From NCBI GenBank assembly GCA_039962225.1, contig JAMPKV010000001.1:372001-436000 (forward strand): 64,000 bases of DNA, written 5' to 3'. The notes beneath the pieces are model-generated. The model did no database searches, was not told the origin of the DNA, and saw nothing but the letters and a program-made list of their open reading frames with translations. Made by a program: the position numbers and the translations under genes. The stretch is from Microcoleus sp. AS-A8 (GTDB lineage Bacteria > Cyanobacteriota > Cyanobacteriia > Cyanobacteriales > Coleofasciculaceae). Shown here piece by piece: positions 26,791 to 36,589 of this stretch; position 1 is the stretch's first letter, and each line of letters starts with the position of its first letter.

Positions 26791-29700
26791 TTACTCTTGG
26801 CTTTCCCATCTGAATAATAAACTAGTAGTTAAGGCATCCTGAGGTTGAGAGAATAAATAGCCCTGACCATAGTGGCAATTGAGGGCTTGGAGTTGAGATA
26901 ATTGCTGAGTGGTTTCTACTCCTTCTGCAATCACTTCCATTTCTAGATTGTGGGCTAACATCACAATGGTGCGAGCAATTTGCAAGGGGAAATTCTGAAT
27001 ATTTTTCAGAGCTGAACCTGAAGCAGAATCACTCTCAATTGCGCCCATACGACTCACAAAAGAACGGTCAATCTTGATAGTATTGATGGGAAATTGGTGC
27101 AGATAACTTAAAGAGGAATAGCCAGTCCCAAAATCATCAATACATAAACCAATCTGTTGCTCTTTTAGTTGTTGAGCCAAAGCGGCAGAGGTTGGCGGGT
27201 CTTCGAGTAAGCAGCTTTCGGTAATTTCCAACCTCAAATAACGTCCTTCTAAACCCGTTTCCTGAAGAATTTGCTTGATTTGGTGGAGGGCATCGGGTTG
27301 CAAAAACTGTTTACTAGAAAAATTCACATGGATGATGAGAGGCTCTACAAGTTGCAGGTTTGTTTGGGTTGCAAGTTGTAGGTTAGACGGTTGAAAGTTA
27401 GAAAATGGGTTTGAACTGTTAACCTGGGTAACGTTTCGGCTGGCTTCACTAGCGCCCCGTTGCGCTAACAACACCTCTTGAGAACCTTCAACCTGCAACC
27501 GACTAACTTTCAACGCATCTTGCCATTGGCGTAACTGGCGACAAGCCTCACGCAGCGTCCACCACCCTAAAGGAATGATGAGTCCGGTTTCTTCTGCAAT
27601 GGGAATGAATTCCGCAGGGTAAATCAGACCTCGTGTGGGATGTTGCCAGCGCAAAAGTGCCTCAAAACCTGTAATCTTGTGGGTGAGCAAAGATACAATC
27701 GGCTGATAGTGAAGCTGAAATTCTTGGTGTTCCACAGCGCGCCGCAAATCTGTTTCCAATTCCAGGAGAGCCACGGCTTTCTGGTGCATGGTGAGGTCGA
27801 ACACTTCATAACGGGCTTTCCCTAACGCTTTTGCCCGGTATAGCGCCGTGTCAGCATCCCGCAGGAGGTCTTCGGGTCGGCCATAATCGATGGGATCAGC
27901 GTCCGGACTTACCTCTCGACTTAGGACGATACCGATACTCACCCCGGTGAAAACCTCATGTCCGTCTAGATTGAACGGTGCTTTTAACGCCTGCTGAATT
28001 CGCTGGGCGACATGGATAACTGGGTTAATGTCTTGGATATCCTCTAGCAGGATGGTGAACTCGTCTCCCCCTAACCGGGCAACGGTATCTTCTGCGCGTA
28101 AGCAACTGGTTAACCGATGTGCGATCGCAATCAGTAGCTGATCCCCAATCAGATGCCCCAGGCTATCGTTAACGACTTTAAAGCGATCCAGGTCTAAAAA
28201 CAAGACCGCAAATCGATAGTTAGGATGCCGTTTCGCCCGCTCCACCCGATGGCTCAAGCGATCCATAAATAATGCACGATTGAGAAGTCCTGTCAAGGGG
28301 TCATAAAAGGCCCGTTCCCGCAGTTGCTCTTTGGCTCGCTTGCGTTCCGTAATATCTTCCACCGTGCCTTCGTAGTACAGTAGCTCCCCCGTGTTGGTAT
28401 CCCTCACCGCACGGGCATTTTCGGCAATCCAAATCACACTGCCATCTTTACGATAAACCTGGGACTCAAACTCTAAAACCGCATCATTTTCTTGCAGCAG
28501 GTGAATAAACTCAGTGCGTTGGTTTGGCTCGACGTACAACTGATGCTCGATATCCGTCAGTCGTTCCATGAGTTCCGCCGGAGATGAGTAGCCATACAAC
28601 CGTGCTAGGGCTGGATTCGCCGAGAGATAGTGTCCCTTCGCCGTCGATTGAAAAATTCCTTCGGAGGCGTTCTCAAAAATGCTGCGATATTTGGCTTCGG
28701 CTTGTCGTAAGGCATCTTCCGCACGCTTGCGCTCCGTAATATCTGTAATAAAGCCTTCAATCCCCAAAAGCTCCCCAGTATCATCAAATACCCCATGCCC
28801 CTTCTCCCACACCCACTTTTCCTGACCGGATTTTGTGCGGATGCGATACTCCACGACATAGGGTTGTTTTTGAGCCACACCCGTGTCAATAGAGGCCAAA
28901 ACTTGGGGTAAATCCTCTGGATGGGTAATCGCATCAAATGAGACAGAGCGATTGCCAATTAATTCTTCACTGTTATACCCTGTTAGACTCAGGCAACCTT
29001 CACTCAGGTAAGTCATTGACCACGCGGGATCACTGGCACAAGAAAAGACAATTCCAGGCAGAGCATCAATCAAACTCGCAAGGCGTCGCTGACTTTCCCG
29101 CAGTGCAGCGGCACTTTGTGCGGCTTGGCTCAAGATTTGCTTACGCTGAAGCACTAACCCCAATTGGGTTGCCACGGCGGAAACCAGTTCAACTAATTGT
29201 CGGTCTTCTGGGTGGGGTTCAAACATGAAAAAGGCCAGCACCGCGAGGACTTGCTCATCCGCCACAATCGGCACACCAAACCCAGCCTTGAGTCCATAGA
29301 CTTTTGCCAGAGGGGAACGGGCAAAAAAGCTCTCTGGCTCAATCGAAACATCTCTAATCCACAGGGGTTGGCGCGATGACCAAACTTGCCCCGGTAGTCC
29401 AATCCCAGGAGCAAAAGTATACGTCTGGCTGTGACGCCGAAATTCTCTCAGGGGATGGGTAAGAGGTAATTGAGGAAATTTTTCCTTGTCCTCAGTCCCG
29501 GTATCCCTAACTTCCTGGCTGCACCAAGCGGTTGAGCATTCTAAAACGGCACCGTCGGTACTCTTAATCCAGGCTTCGCCAAAATCCCAATGGGTTGCCT
29601 CGCATACCTTACGTAAGGCGACTTTGATTGCCGTGTCAAAATCGGGCGCTTCACTGATAGACTGAGTCAGCGATTGCAAGAGCTGAAGTTCTTCGGTTGC

Positions 29701-31125
29701 TCGCTTACGCTGTGTGATATCAGTAATGAAGCCTTCTAGAGCCAACCATTCTCCTGTGGCAGAGGAGATACCGTGACCTTGTTCCCAGACCCATTTCTGT
29801 TCTCCGGTTGCCGTTGTGATCCGATATTCTATCTGATAAGGTTGGTTCTGCTGGAGAGCAGCTTGCACTTCATGCCTGACGCGATCACGCTCGCCTGGAT
29901 GAATAATGGTACTCCAAGAAATCTTGCGGTTTTCGATTAAGTCTATCGGGTGGTAACCCGTCAGACTCAAACATCCTTCGCTGACAAACTCCATCATCCA
30001 GCCCCAGTCATGGCGGCAACGATATGCCATTCCCGGCAGATTTTTCATCAAGGTTGAGAGGGTACGCTGGCTTTCGGACAAAGCCTCCTCTGCTTGTTTG
30101 TGGCGAGTAATGTCAAAGGCACTGGCTAAGACTGCTGATTGTCCTTGAAAATCAATGGTTCGCGTTGTCACATCCAGCCAGCGAGCTTTACCCATTTTTG
30201 TCAGAATCTTGATTTCGTAGCGACTCTTAACCAGAGAATGGGGGTTGGTAGGGACTGGAGCGAAGTTTTGGGGGTTTGGGGATGAGGGGGCGAAGGGATG
30301 AAGGTTTGTTGATAATTCGGGATTTGAGTGGAGGAATTCTTCCCTCTTTCCTAAAGCTCCACTTTCCATGTCTCCCTCTCGCATCAGGGCGTGGTAGTCT
30401 GGATGCAACAAATCCCAGACGTTCATCCCCAGTAACTCAACTTGAGAGTAACCTGTCATCGTGCACAGTGCCGAGTTAACATAGCACAGATGAGAGTTCT
30501 GGTAAATGAACGTGGTTGCCGCCATCGTTTCTGCCAGTGTGCAAAACTTGACTTCACTTTCACACAGAAGTTGTGTTGTCAGTTGTGGCTGGTACGTTGT
30601 GATGTTACCAAAGACGACCAGCATGGCAGCTTCGCCGTTAAAGCTCAGCCATTGCAGGGAGACAGAACTCCACAGGGGGGTACCATCTGCCTTCTGCATT
30701 CTGACTGTGTAATCGCGGAGGTATCTCTGGCTGGTGAACACTTGCAACAATGTCTGCCAGTCAGTTGGGTGATAGTAAAAGTCTAGGGTATGGCGATCGC
30801 CTCGGCTGGGCTGTCCTGCCCTTTCGCTAATCTCCTGAATGTCAAGAATAAAGGTTGAGCAAAAACATGCATTGGCATAGAGAATTGCACCGTCTGAAAA
30901 CCGAGAAATGACTAAGGGAACTGGGATCGCGGCATATAGATCTTGCCAAACATCGTTTTGATGCTCACCAACCACCAGTTGTGCTGGCGGGGACGGATCG
31001 GAAAGGATTTTTTGTGCGATCGTAGCTGGTTCCACTGCTATAGTTAGCTCAAATAAACGGCTGCTGTGTCTGACTTCTCGAATGCTCCACGCCTTTTTAC
31101 GATTCTCATGAATCAAAGCTGCCAT
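26791..31125 (-). CDS. Multi-PAS/GAF sensor with GGDEF and EAL domains
   Basis: This is a large cyclic di-GMP turnover protein. Numbering runs from the first codon of the open frame at 31170, which is residue 1; the start taken here is Met16. The order is PAS (about 75-195), PAS (205-360), PAS (370-490), GAF (500-675), PAS (690-815), PAS (825-945), GGDEF (955-1125, intact [15 protein letters not shown]) and EAL (1145-1455, intact [23 protein letters not shown]). Both catalytic signatures are present, so it could both make and degrade c-di-GMP. There is no membrane helix, so it is cytosolic. The EAL domain is split by about 54 extra residues (1223-1276) and the second PAS by about 42 (272-313); both have repeat-like base composition. 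The start is uncertain because the first codons are also repeat-like. Confidence 0.93.
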   Translation of the reverse strand: MAALIHENRKKAWSIREVRHSSRLFELTIAVEPATIAQKILSDPSPPAQLVVGEHQNDVWQDLYAAIPVPLVISRFSDGAILYANACFCSTFILDIQEISERAGQPSRGDRHTLDFYYHPTDWQTLLQVFTSQRYLRDYTVRMQKADGTPLWSSVSLQWLSFNGEAAMLVVFGNITTYQPQLTTQLLCESEVKFCTLAETMAATTFIYQNSHLCYVNSALCTMTGYSQVELLGMNVWDLLHPDYHALMREGDMESGALGKREEFLHSNPELSTNLHPFAPSSPNPQNFAPVPTNPHSLVKSRYEIKILTKMGKARWLDVTTRTIDFQGQSAVLASAFDITRHKQAEEALSESQRTLSTLMKNLPGMAYRCRHDWGWMMEFVSEGCLSLTGYHPIDLIENRKISWSTIIHPGERDRVRHEVQAALQQNQPYQIEYRITTATGEQKWVWEQGHGISSATGEWLALEGFITDITQRKRATEELQLLQSLTQSISEAPDFDTAIKVALRKVCEATHWDFGEAWIKSTDGAVLECSTAWCSQEVRDTGTEDKEKFPQLPLTHPLREFRRHSQTYTFAPGIGLPGQVWSSRQPLWIRDVSIEPESFFARSPLAKVYGLKAGFGVPIVADEQVLAVLAFFMFEPHPEDRQLVELVSAVATQLGLVLQRKQILSQAAQSAAALRESQRRLASLIDALPGIVFSCASDPAWSMTYLSEGCLSLTGYNSEELIGNRSVSFDAITHPEDLPQVLASIDTGVAQKQPYVVEYRIRTKSGQEKWVWEKGHGVFDDTGELLGIEGFITDITERKRAEDALRQAEAKYRSIFENASEGIFQSTAKGHYLSANPALARLYGYSSPAELMERLTDIEHQLYVEPNQRTEFIHLLQENDAVLEFESQVYRKDGSVIWIAENARAVRDTNTGELLYYEGTVEDITERKRAKEQLRERAFYDPLTGLLNRALFMDRLSHRVERAKRHPNYRFAVLFLDLDRFKVVNDSLGHLIGDQLLIAIAHRLTSCLRAEDTVARLGGDEFTILLEDIQDINPVIHVAQRIQQALKAPFNLDGHEVFTGVSIGIVLSREVSPDADPIDYGRPEDLLRDADTALYRAKALGKARYEVFDLTMHQKAVALLELETDLRRAVEHQEFQLHYQPIVSLLTHKITGFEALLRWQHPTRGLIYPAEFIPIAEETGLIIPLGWWTLREACRQLRQWQDALKVSRLQVEGSQEVLLAQRGASEASRNVTQVNSSNPFSNFQPSNLQLATQTNLQLVEPLIIHVNFSSKQFLQPDALHQIKQILQETGLEGRYLRLEITESCLLEDPPTSAALAQQLKEQQIGLCIDDFGTGYSSLSYLHQFPINTIKIDRSFVSRMGAIESDSASGSALKNIQNFPLQIARTIVMLAHNLEMEVIAEGVETTQQLSQLQALNCHYGQGYLFSQPQDALTTSLLFRWESQE
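27343..27504 (-). repeat. In-frame repeat-like insertion within the EAL domain
   Basis: The plus strand reads as irregular heptamers of the GGTTGCAAGTTGTAGGTTAG kind between conserved EAL blocks. EAL domains normally run from the helix ending QLRQWQ directly into HVNFSSKQF. The inserted 54 codons are Ser/Asn/Gln-rich with no conserved pattern and match the composition of intergenic heptamer repeats seen elsewhere in this window. Confidence 0.6.
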
Positions 31126-31516
31126 TGGCTGAATGCAAGATCCAACTTCAAGCTGCCAACTTGTACACAACTAAGTGACCGAGTTGACAAGAGATAGCAC
31201 CGTGAAGGGAGTAAACTTTTTGACCTGAACACAAAGCGCAAGAATTACAATGCTCACGCTTAAAAATAAAACCTGCTAAAACCGCAAACGAGCTAGCTTC
31301 GTAGTGCTCAGCTCTGCTGTTTGCCAAGATATGGACTTTAGAATTACAAGATTACACTAAGTTCTGTACCTATAAACTGCTAAATAGGCTACACTTTTTT
31401 TTTATTATCAGAAACGCTTTGGTTCGAGCCAGCTAACGGCAACAGCAATTGGTCAGCTTTAATTGATATCAATTAGCGTTTAATTTCACAATTTTGTTAT
31501 CTGTTGATTTTGTTAG
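31126..31516. other. Intergenic region upstream of the ABC permease
   Basis: About 390 bp between divergent genes, AT-rich towards 31516. It presumably holds promoters for both neighbours. I see no ORF, RNA or clear regulatory motif. Confidence 0.5.
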
Positions 31517-32434
31517 ATGCCCAGAAATTTACTACTTACAAAAAGACACCTTACACCCTACCTATTTTTACTTCCTGCCCTGCTCGTCTTGAGCCTGACT
31601 GTCTTTTGGCCAGCACTTCAAGCGTTTTATCTAAGTTTTACTAGATATGAATATGACCTCACTCAAACACCCCAGTGGATCGGTTTGGCAAACTTTGAAC
31701 GTCTATGGATAGAGTTTGGGAAACCAGGCTCCGTGTTTCGGAATACCATGGTGAATACCCTGTTGTATCTGATTATCGTTGTACCCCTTTTAGTCATCCT
31801 GCCCTTAGGTCTAGCGCTTTTAGTCAACCAGAAGCTAAGGGGAATCAACTGGTTTCGAGCCTCTTTTTATACGCCTGTGGTGATTTCAATGGTGGTTGCT
31901 GGGCTTGCCTGGAAGTGGCTTTATGCAGAAAATGGTCTTTTCAATCAATTCCTTGCTCAACTAGGTTTCAAAGATGGTATTCCCTGGCTAACTCACCCCA
32001 AATGGGCACTTTTTAGCGTGATGGCGGTCACGATTTGGAAAGGATTGGGCTATTACATGGTAATTTATCTGGCTGGTTTACAATCTATTCCGGCTGATCT
32101 CTACGAGGCGGCGGCACTGGATGGTTCGGATGGCTACTTGAAGCACTGGGATATTACTGTTCCGTTAATGCGACCTTATCTCATCTTGGTAGGCGTGATT
32201 TCTGCCATTTCGGCAACGAAGGTATTTGAAGAAATCTACATCATGACTCAAGGGGGGCCGCGCAATAGTTCCAAAACCATTGTCTATTATCTGTATGAGC
32301 AAGCCTTTTCCGAGTTGGAAATCAGCTATGCTTGTACAATTGGACTGGTCTTGTTTTTAGCTATTTTGGGGTTATCGATTTTAAATCTAAAATTATCACG
32401 AGGGCGGATTAGCGACGCGATCGCTAATCGTTAG
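31517..32434 (+). CDS. Sugar ABC transporter permease (MalF/UgpA family)
   Basis: This 305-residue inner-membrane protein has six predicted helices. The first starts PYLFLLPALLVLSLTVFWPA and the last lies in IGLVLFLAILGLSILN. The cytoplasmic EAA loop is clear: LYEAAALDGSDGYLKHWDIT, the coupling helix that docks on the ATPase. It belongs to the carbohydrate-uptake CUT1 permeases. No binding protein, second permease or ATPase gene is adjacent, so in this genome it must work with subunits encoded elsewhere. The substrate is unknown. Confidence 0.95.
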   Translation: MPRNLLLTKRHLTPYLFLLPALLVLSLTVFWPALQAFYLSFTRYEYDLTQTPQWIGLANFERLWIEFGKPGSVFRNTMVNTLLYLIIVVPLLVILPLGLALLVNQKLRGINWFRASFYTPVVISMVVAGLAWKWLYAENGLFNQFLAQLGFKDGIPWLTHPKWALFSVMAVTIWKGLGYYMVIYLAGLQSIPADLYEAAALDGSDGYLKHWDITVPLMRPYLILVGVISAISATKVFEEIYIMTQGGPRNSSKTIVYYLYEQAFSELEISYACTIGLVLFLAILGLSILNLKLSRGRISDAIANR

Positions 32435-32613
32435 CTCGATTACATCCTTCAACGCGGGTGCCCGAAACATGCGTCAACTAAAGAACCGTAAGCTTTTCCT
32501 TCCACAGACAAGAAACCCATTAAATTAAAGATGGAGAGAAAAAATCCGCTTATAGAAAGCGATAGATTTTTGAGTTTTTCTTGATAATAACTGTTGCCAA
32601 CGGAGGAAAAGCT

Positions 32614-32757
32614 ATGTCTATCTTCAAGTGGTTACAACAGGCACTTCAGTCCGTCGGGGAAGGAGTAGTTTTGATCATTATTCTTGATATTATTTTCAAT
32701 GAGCTGTTCCCAACTTTCTTATCCGTCAACCAGAAGTGTATTTTCAGGATTTCCTGA
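32614..32757 (+). CDS. 47-residue putative membrane-associated small protein
   Basis: ATG at 32614 is preceded by a near-perfect ribosome site, GGAGG, seven bases away. The product begins MSIFKWLQQALQSVGEG, then a hydrophobic helix (VVLIIILDIIFNEL), and ends with a short polar tail and TGA at 32757. The strong ribosome site and amphipathic-then-hydrophobic layout support a real small protein. I do not recognise a family. It is convergent with the orphan-domain gene, whose stop is four bases away. Confidence 0.6.
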   Translation: MSIFKWLQQALQSVGEGVVLIIILDIIFNELFPTFLSVNQKCIFRIS

Positions 32758-32760
32758 CAA

Positions 32761-33273
32761 TTAAGCTGTGATGGGTGTCATATTGAGAGATTGACTTTTA
32801 GGGTCTTCAAACCGAATTGGGTTAGTGGCCCAACTCTTGAAATCAGGCGCTAGTCGAATCAACTGTTGCAAAATCTCATCATTAATACACAATATCAGCG
32901 GAAAAGGAAAATGTTTGGGAAACTCATTCCGAACTAAATTTGTTGCAGTTAATAGTTCCTCGATCGCAACGACTGACTCTAGACCGAAGACCATCAAAGC
33001 TGGCGGTGGTGGTTCTTCAATAGCGGAGAGGATAGTGGTAAATAGAGTATTTACCGATGGATGCAGAATCAGTTCCTGGATTTGAATAACGCAACGTTTT
33101 GACAATTGTTTCACCACCTGCCGCCGCATTGATGAGCAGTTGCAGCACATCAAGATTAGGGAAAACTGACCTTGGGACATTTGGATGGCTCTTTCCAGTT
33201 TTTTGAATGAGCGCTTGTTGCTGACAAATACAGCTTCCAATTTTTCGTTTTCTGTAGTAAAATCTTTTTCCAT
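32761..33273 (-). CDS. Orphan N-terminal domain of large cyanobacterial ATPase/TPR proteins
   Basis: This 170-residue protein closely resembles the first domain of large cyanobacterial AAA/NB-ARC-TPR proteins as I remember them. The recognisable blocks are SLILMCCNCSSMRRQVV, the PPPPALMVFGLESV segment, and LVRNEFPKHFPFPLILCIND ending APDFKSWATNP. In those proteins it precedes an ATPase and repeat domains. Here the reading frame ends soon after SWATNP. It is either a truncated remnant or a standalone module. Catalytic motifs such as a Walker A are not visible. Its role is unknown. Confidence 0.75.
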   Translation of the reverse strand: MEKDFTTENEKLEAVFVSNKRSFKKLERAIQMSQGQFSLILMCCNCSSMRRQVVKQLSKRCVIQIQELILHPSVNTLFTTILSAIEEPPPPALMVFGLESVVAIEELLTATNLVRNEFPKHFPFPLILCINDEILQQLIRLAPDFKSWATNPIRFEDPKSQSLNMTPITA

Positions 33274-34492
33274 TTTTCTAAAAACTCAATCGGTTACTCA
33301 ATTGATTATTCGTAGAGAAATTTCGTTAACTTCCTGATATCGCATGATTGGCCGAGGTTTGCTGCTTAAAACAACACTCAATGGTTGGAGAAATTCCTAA
33401 AATTGTAATAAAACTTATAATCTCACAGAAATTTTCCAAAAGCACCACCCACTAGGTATTCTTTAATTTGTAGCTACTGCGCGAGTCCGTACCCCTCACG
33501 CTCACTAGTTAGGGTGGCAGCTTAAAGACTGTTTACCTTTCTTTCCTCGCGTTTTCTGTATAAAGAGCTTTTCAAGCCGCCTTGTTGCTTTAGAGTAAGA
33601 TTCGGAGGACACAACTCTGTTCAAATCCATTAAGGGGTTATAAAGATTTTGACAGGTAACAATTTTTTTTAGCTTCCGCCAAAAGGAGGATGTCAAGTTT
33701 GCAATCTGCCATTTTTTGAGGTTCGAGCCTAACTCTTCCAGCGCGACCAGCGAAATAAGGGATTGACTTGGGCAACGTCGCCTCAAACAAACTACAGGAA
33801 TTTACGACCTCTCTCAATTATTAGGTGAACCAATAATCCCAGAATTGACTCGTTCTCGGAGTCAGTTCAATCAGACAGCAATGACACAGATGTTTTTTAT
33901 ACTTCATTCCAACTCCTCTTATTCTTTCTGGTTCCTCCCTGAGCGGTACAACTTCCTGAGTATATTAGAGCTTATTAGCTCGAAAAACTCATTTAAATCA
34001 GGAACTTTATCTAATTTTTATCTAAGTAAATGTTGGAAAAAGTGATCAATGTAACGGTTCATAAAATGTTAACTGTCCTCTAAAGATAGATAGCTTTACA
34101 AATTGTCGATAGTGGTAACAATTTGTGAATATTTTATGTTCATTAAATAACAAAAATCCCTGTAGTTTATAAGTTGGACTTATGTTACCTCCTAAATTTC
34201 GTTAAAATCGTTCCTTCACAGAACCTTCATAATCAGGCTTATTGAACTTCCTACTCCATCTCACTTCTTCCGGGAAAATCGGACGAGCGACTTAGATGTC
34301 AGAAGTTCAGCATCGAGCCATTCAACCCTTCAATCGCTTCTCGGAGTGGCTTCTAGCAGAGTGCGATCGCCTCTTGATCTCCATCGGCAATCCCCAATTG
34401 CTTACGGTACGGTTTTTTGCAATGCTATAGTCTTTGCTCTGCAACCTTTCCCCCGCTAGTCAAGTCAATCCTGATTAGTCCAAGATGCTGGC
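33274..34492. other. 1.2-kb AT-rich intergenic region
   Basis: No gene here is well supported. A 93-codon minus-strand frame (33505-33786) has no recognisable motif or ribosome site. A 44-codon plus-strand frame (34296-34430, starting MSEVQHRAIQPF) has plausible codon use but no ribosome site. The last 300 bp would contain the promoter of the SLH-domain gene. The size and neighbouring truncated domain are compatible with past gene loss. Confidence 0.5.
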
Positions 34493-36433
34493 GTGAATAG
34501 TTTTATATCTAGTGCGGTACCTATGAAGCGGTTTCTCAAAAACATATTAGAAGCCTGTGCAAACGGGCTTGTATCTTTTAGCCGCGCTTTTGGGCGTCAG
34601 GCTTGGTTGGTATTCTTATTTATCTTGGGCTTAAGCATAGCGGTGTTGAAGCCAACGGCAGCGCTTTCTCAGACAAAGTTGAATGATATTCAAGGGCATT
34701 GGGCACAACCTTGTATTGAACAGCTCACACAACGGCAAATTCTTAGGGGTTACCCAGATGGTACATTTAAGCCGAATGCGCCCGTAACTAGAGCCGAGTT
34801 TGCCGCTATGTTGGGGAGCGCTTTTCCGGATGCTCCTGTCGTCCGCACAGGGGGAAAGTTTGCGGATGTTCCCACCAACTCTTGGGCGAGTGAGGCGATT
34901 CGTAAGGCTTACCAAGCAGGATTTATCGCTGGTTATCCAGGTGGTGTCTTCCAACCCAATCAAAAGATTCCCCGTGTGCAGGCATTGGTGTCTTTAGCCA
35001 GTGGGTTAAAGTATGTAGCGGCTCAGCCTACCCTTGAGACATTGAATGGCGCTTTCGCTGACGCCACTGGAATTCCTGACTATGCCAAAGGTGCGATCGC
35101 TGCTGCCACAGAAAAACAACTGGTAGTTAATTACCCCAATGTTCGCACCCTCAATCCCAATCAGTTTGCGAGTCGAGGCGATGTGGCGGCTTTCTTGTGC
35201 CAAGCGACTGAAACCACAGCGCTTGTCCCTTCCCAGTACATTGCCAAAGTGGGAAGCTCAACCTCTAATCAGGCAAAAACTGAGTTACGAGGGGTATGGC
35301 TCACGAATATTGATAGCAATGTCCTGTTTTCCAGCCAGAGTGTAACCGATGCTATCCAGCGCTTGCAAGAGCTGAACTTCAATACACTTTACCCTACCGT
35401 TTGGAATTGGGGATATACCCTCTACCCCAGCCAAGTAGCCGAAAAGGCGACAGGCAAAGCCGTGAGACTGGTTACGCCGTTAGACGCCAAGCTTAACCCA
35501 GACTTAGGCTCACAGGGGCGAGACATGCTCAAGGAGATGATTGAGCAGGGACATCAAGCCGGCATGAGAGTTATCCCTTGGTATGAATTTGGCTTTATGG
35601 CTCCCTCTTACTCTGAGTTAGCCAAACGCCATCCAGATTGGCTCACCCAAAAGCGAGACGGCGTCAAGATTCAGGTTCCAGGAGGCGTAAAGCCTGAGGA
35701 GAGAAAGCTGCATGAGATTGTTTGGCTCAACCCCTTTAAGCCAGAAGTACAGCAGTTCATCCAGGATTTAGTCGTTGAGGTGGTGAGCAACTATGACATT
35801 GATGGCATCCAATTAGATGACCACTTCGGCTTGCCCTCTGACTTCGGTTACGATGCTTACACGGTGCAATTGTACAAAAAAGAACATCAAGGTAAAGCGC
35901 CTCCCACTGACCCTCAAGATGCCGAATGGGTACGCTGGCGAGCCAACAAAATTACTGATTTCTTAGGAAAGTTATTCCGAGCCATTAAAGACCGCAAAAA
36001 GGATGTGATCATTTCCGTTTCTCCCAACCCCCAGAAAGATTCCTATCAATTCTATTTAGCCGACTGGGCAACTTGGGAACGGCGCGGCTTTGTAGAGGAA
36101 CTGATTGTGCAGATTTATCGGGACAACTTCAACACCTTCATCAAAGAATTAGAGCAACCGGAACTTAAGGCGGCAAAAAGTCATATTCCGACCGGAATCG
36201 GCATTTTGAGCGGGTTAAAAAATAAACCCATTTCCCTGTCACAAATTCAGCAGCAAGTTGAGGCCGTGCGACAACGGGGATTTTCTGGGGTATCGTTCTT
36301 CTTCTACGAAACCTTGTGGAATAATGCCTCAGAATCGTCCAACCAGCGTCAAGAGGCGTTTCGCTTAATCTTCCCCATGCCAGCGAAATCACCAGAGGTT
36401 TCCCTGGTAGAAGAAGAAGAACTAGCGAGTTAA
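34493..36433 (+). CDS. S-layer-homology protein with family-10-like (GHL10/DUF187) glycosyl hydrolase domain
   Basis: This 646-residue exported protein has an N-terminal hydrophobic signal/anchor (about 38-58). Three SLH units follow at about 62-240 (DIQGHWAQPCIEQLTQRQIL, GYPDGTFKPNAPVTRAEFAA, FADVPTNSWASEAIRKAYQ), which should anchor it to the cell-wall polymer. The C-terminal part is a TIM-barrel GHL10 domain starting RGVWLTNIDSNVLF, with YPTVWNWGYTLYPS and the putative acidic site IDGIQLDDHFGLP. The substrate is probably a wall or extracellular glycan, which is an inference. Start is GTG at 34493, with ATG 34523 an alternative. Confidence 0.93.
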   Translation: MNSFISSAVPMKRFLKNILEACANGLVSFSRAFGRQAWLVFLFILGLSIAVLKPTAALSQTKLNDIQGHWAQPCIEQLTQRQILRGYPDGTFKPNAPVTRAEFAAMLGSAFPDAPVVRTGGKFADVPTNSWASEAIRKAYQAGFIAGYPGGVFQPNQKIPRVQALVSLASGLKYVAAQPTLETLNGAFADATGIPDYAKGAIAAATEKQLVVNYPNVRTLNPNQFASRGDVAAFLCQATETTALVPSQYIAKVGSSTSNQAKTELRGVWLTNIDSNVLFSSQSVTDAIQRLQELNFNTLYPTVWNWGYTLYPSQVAEKATGKAVRLVTPLDAKLNPDLGSQGRDMLKEMIEQGHQAGMRVIPWYEFGFMAPSYSELAKRHPDWLTQKRDGVKIQVPGGVKPEERKLHEIVWLNPFKPEVQQFIQDLVVEVVSNYDIDGIQLDDHFGLPSDFGYDAYTVQLYKKEHQGKAPPTDPQDAEWVRWRANKITDFLGKLFRAIKDRKKDVIISVSPNPQKDSYQFYLADWATWERRGFVEELIVQIYRDNFNTFIKELEQPELKAAKSHIPTGIGILSGLKNKPISLSQIQQQVEAVRQRGFSGVSFFFYETLWNNASESSNQRQEAFRLIFPMPAKSPEVSLVEEEELAS

Positions 36434-36544
36434 TCAAAATTCTCCCTCTCGTTTGTAACGGGAGCATCCCAAATGTGCAAATTGAAACAAGGGTGAGGAG
36501 AGTTTATCTTAAATTCTCCCCCGCTCCTCCGCTCCCAAGGTGGG

Positions 36545-36570
36545 GGGAATCTGATACTTTTCAGATTCCC
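36545..36570. terminator. Hairpin between convergent genes
   Basis: GGGAATCTGA and TCAGATTCCC form a perfect 10-bp stem with a six-base loop between the convergent SLH and pentapeptide genes. No T-run follows on either strand, so it is a probable rather than typical terminator. Confidence 0.5.
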
Positions 36571-36589
36571 GATGAGCCATAACCAGAGC

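Noticed and set aside
33505..33786. 93-codon minus-strand frame
   Set aside because: No ribosome site, no motif and no recognisable family; probably chance.
34296..34430. 44-codon frame MSEVQHRAIQPF...
   Set aside because: Codon use is plausible but there is no ribosome site and no known family.
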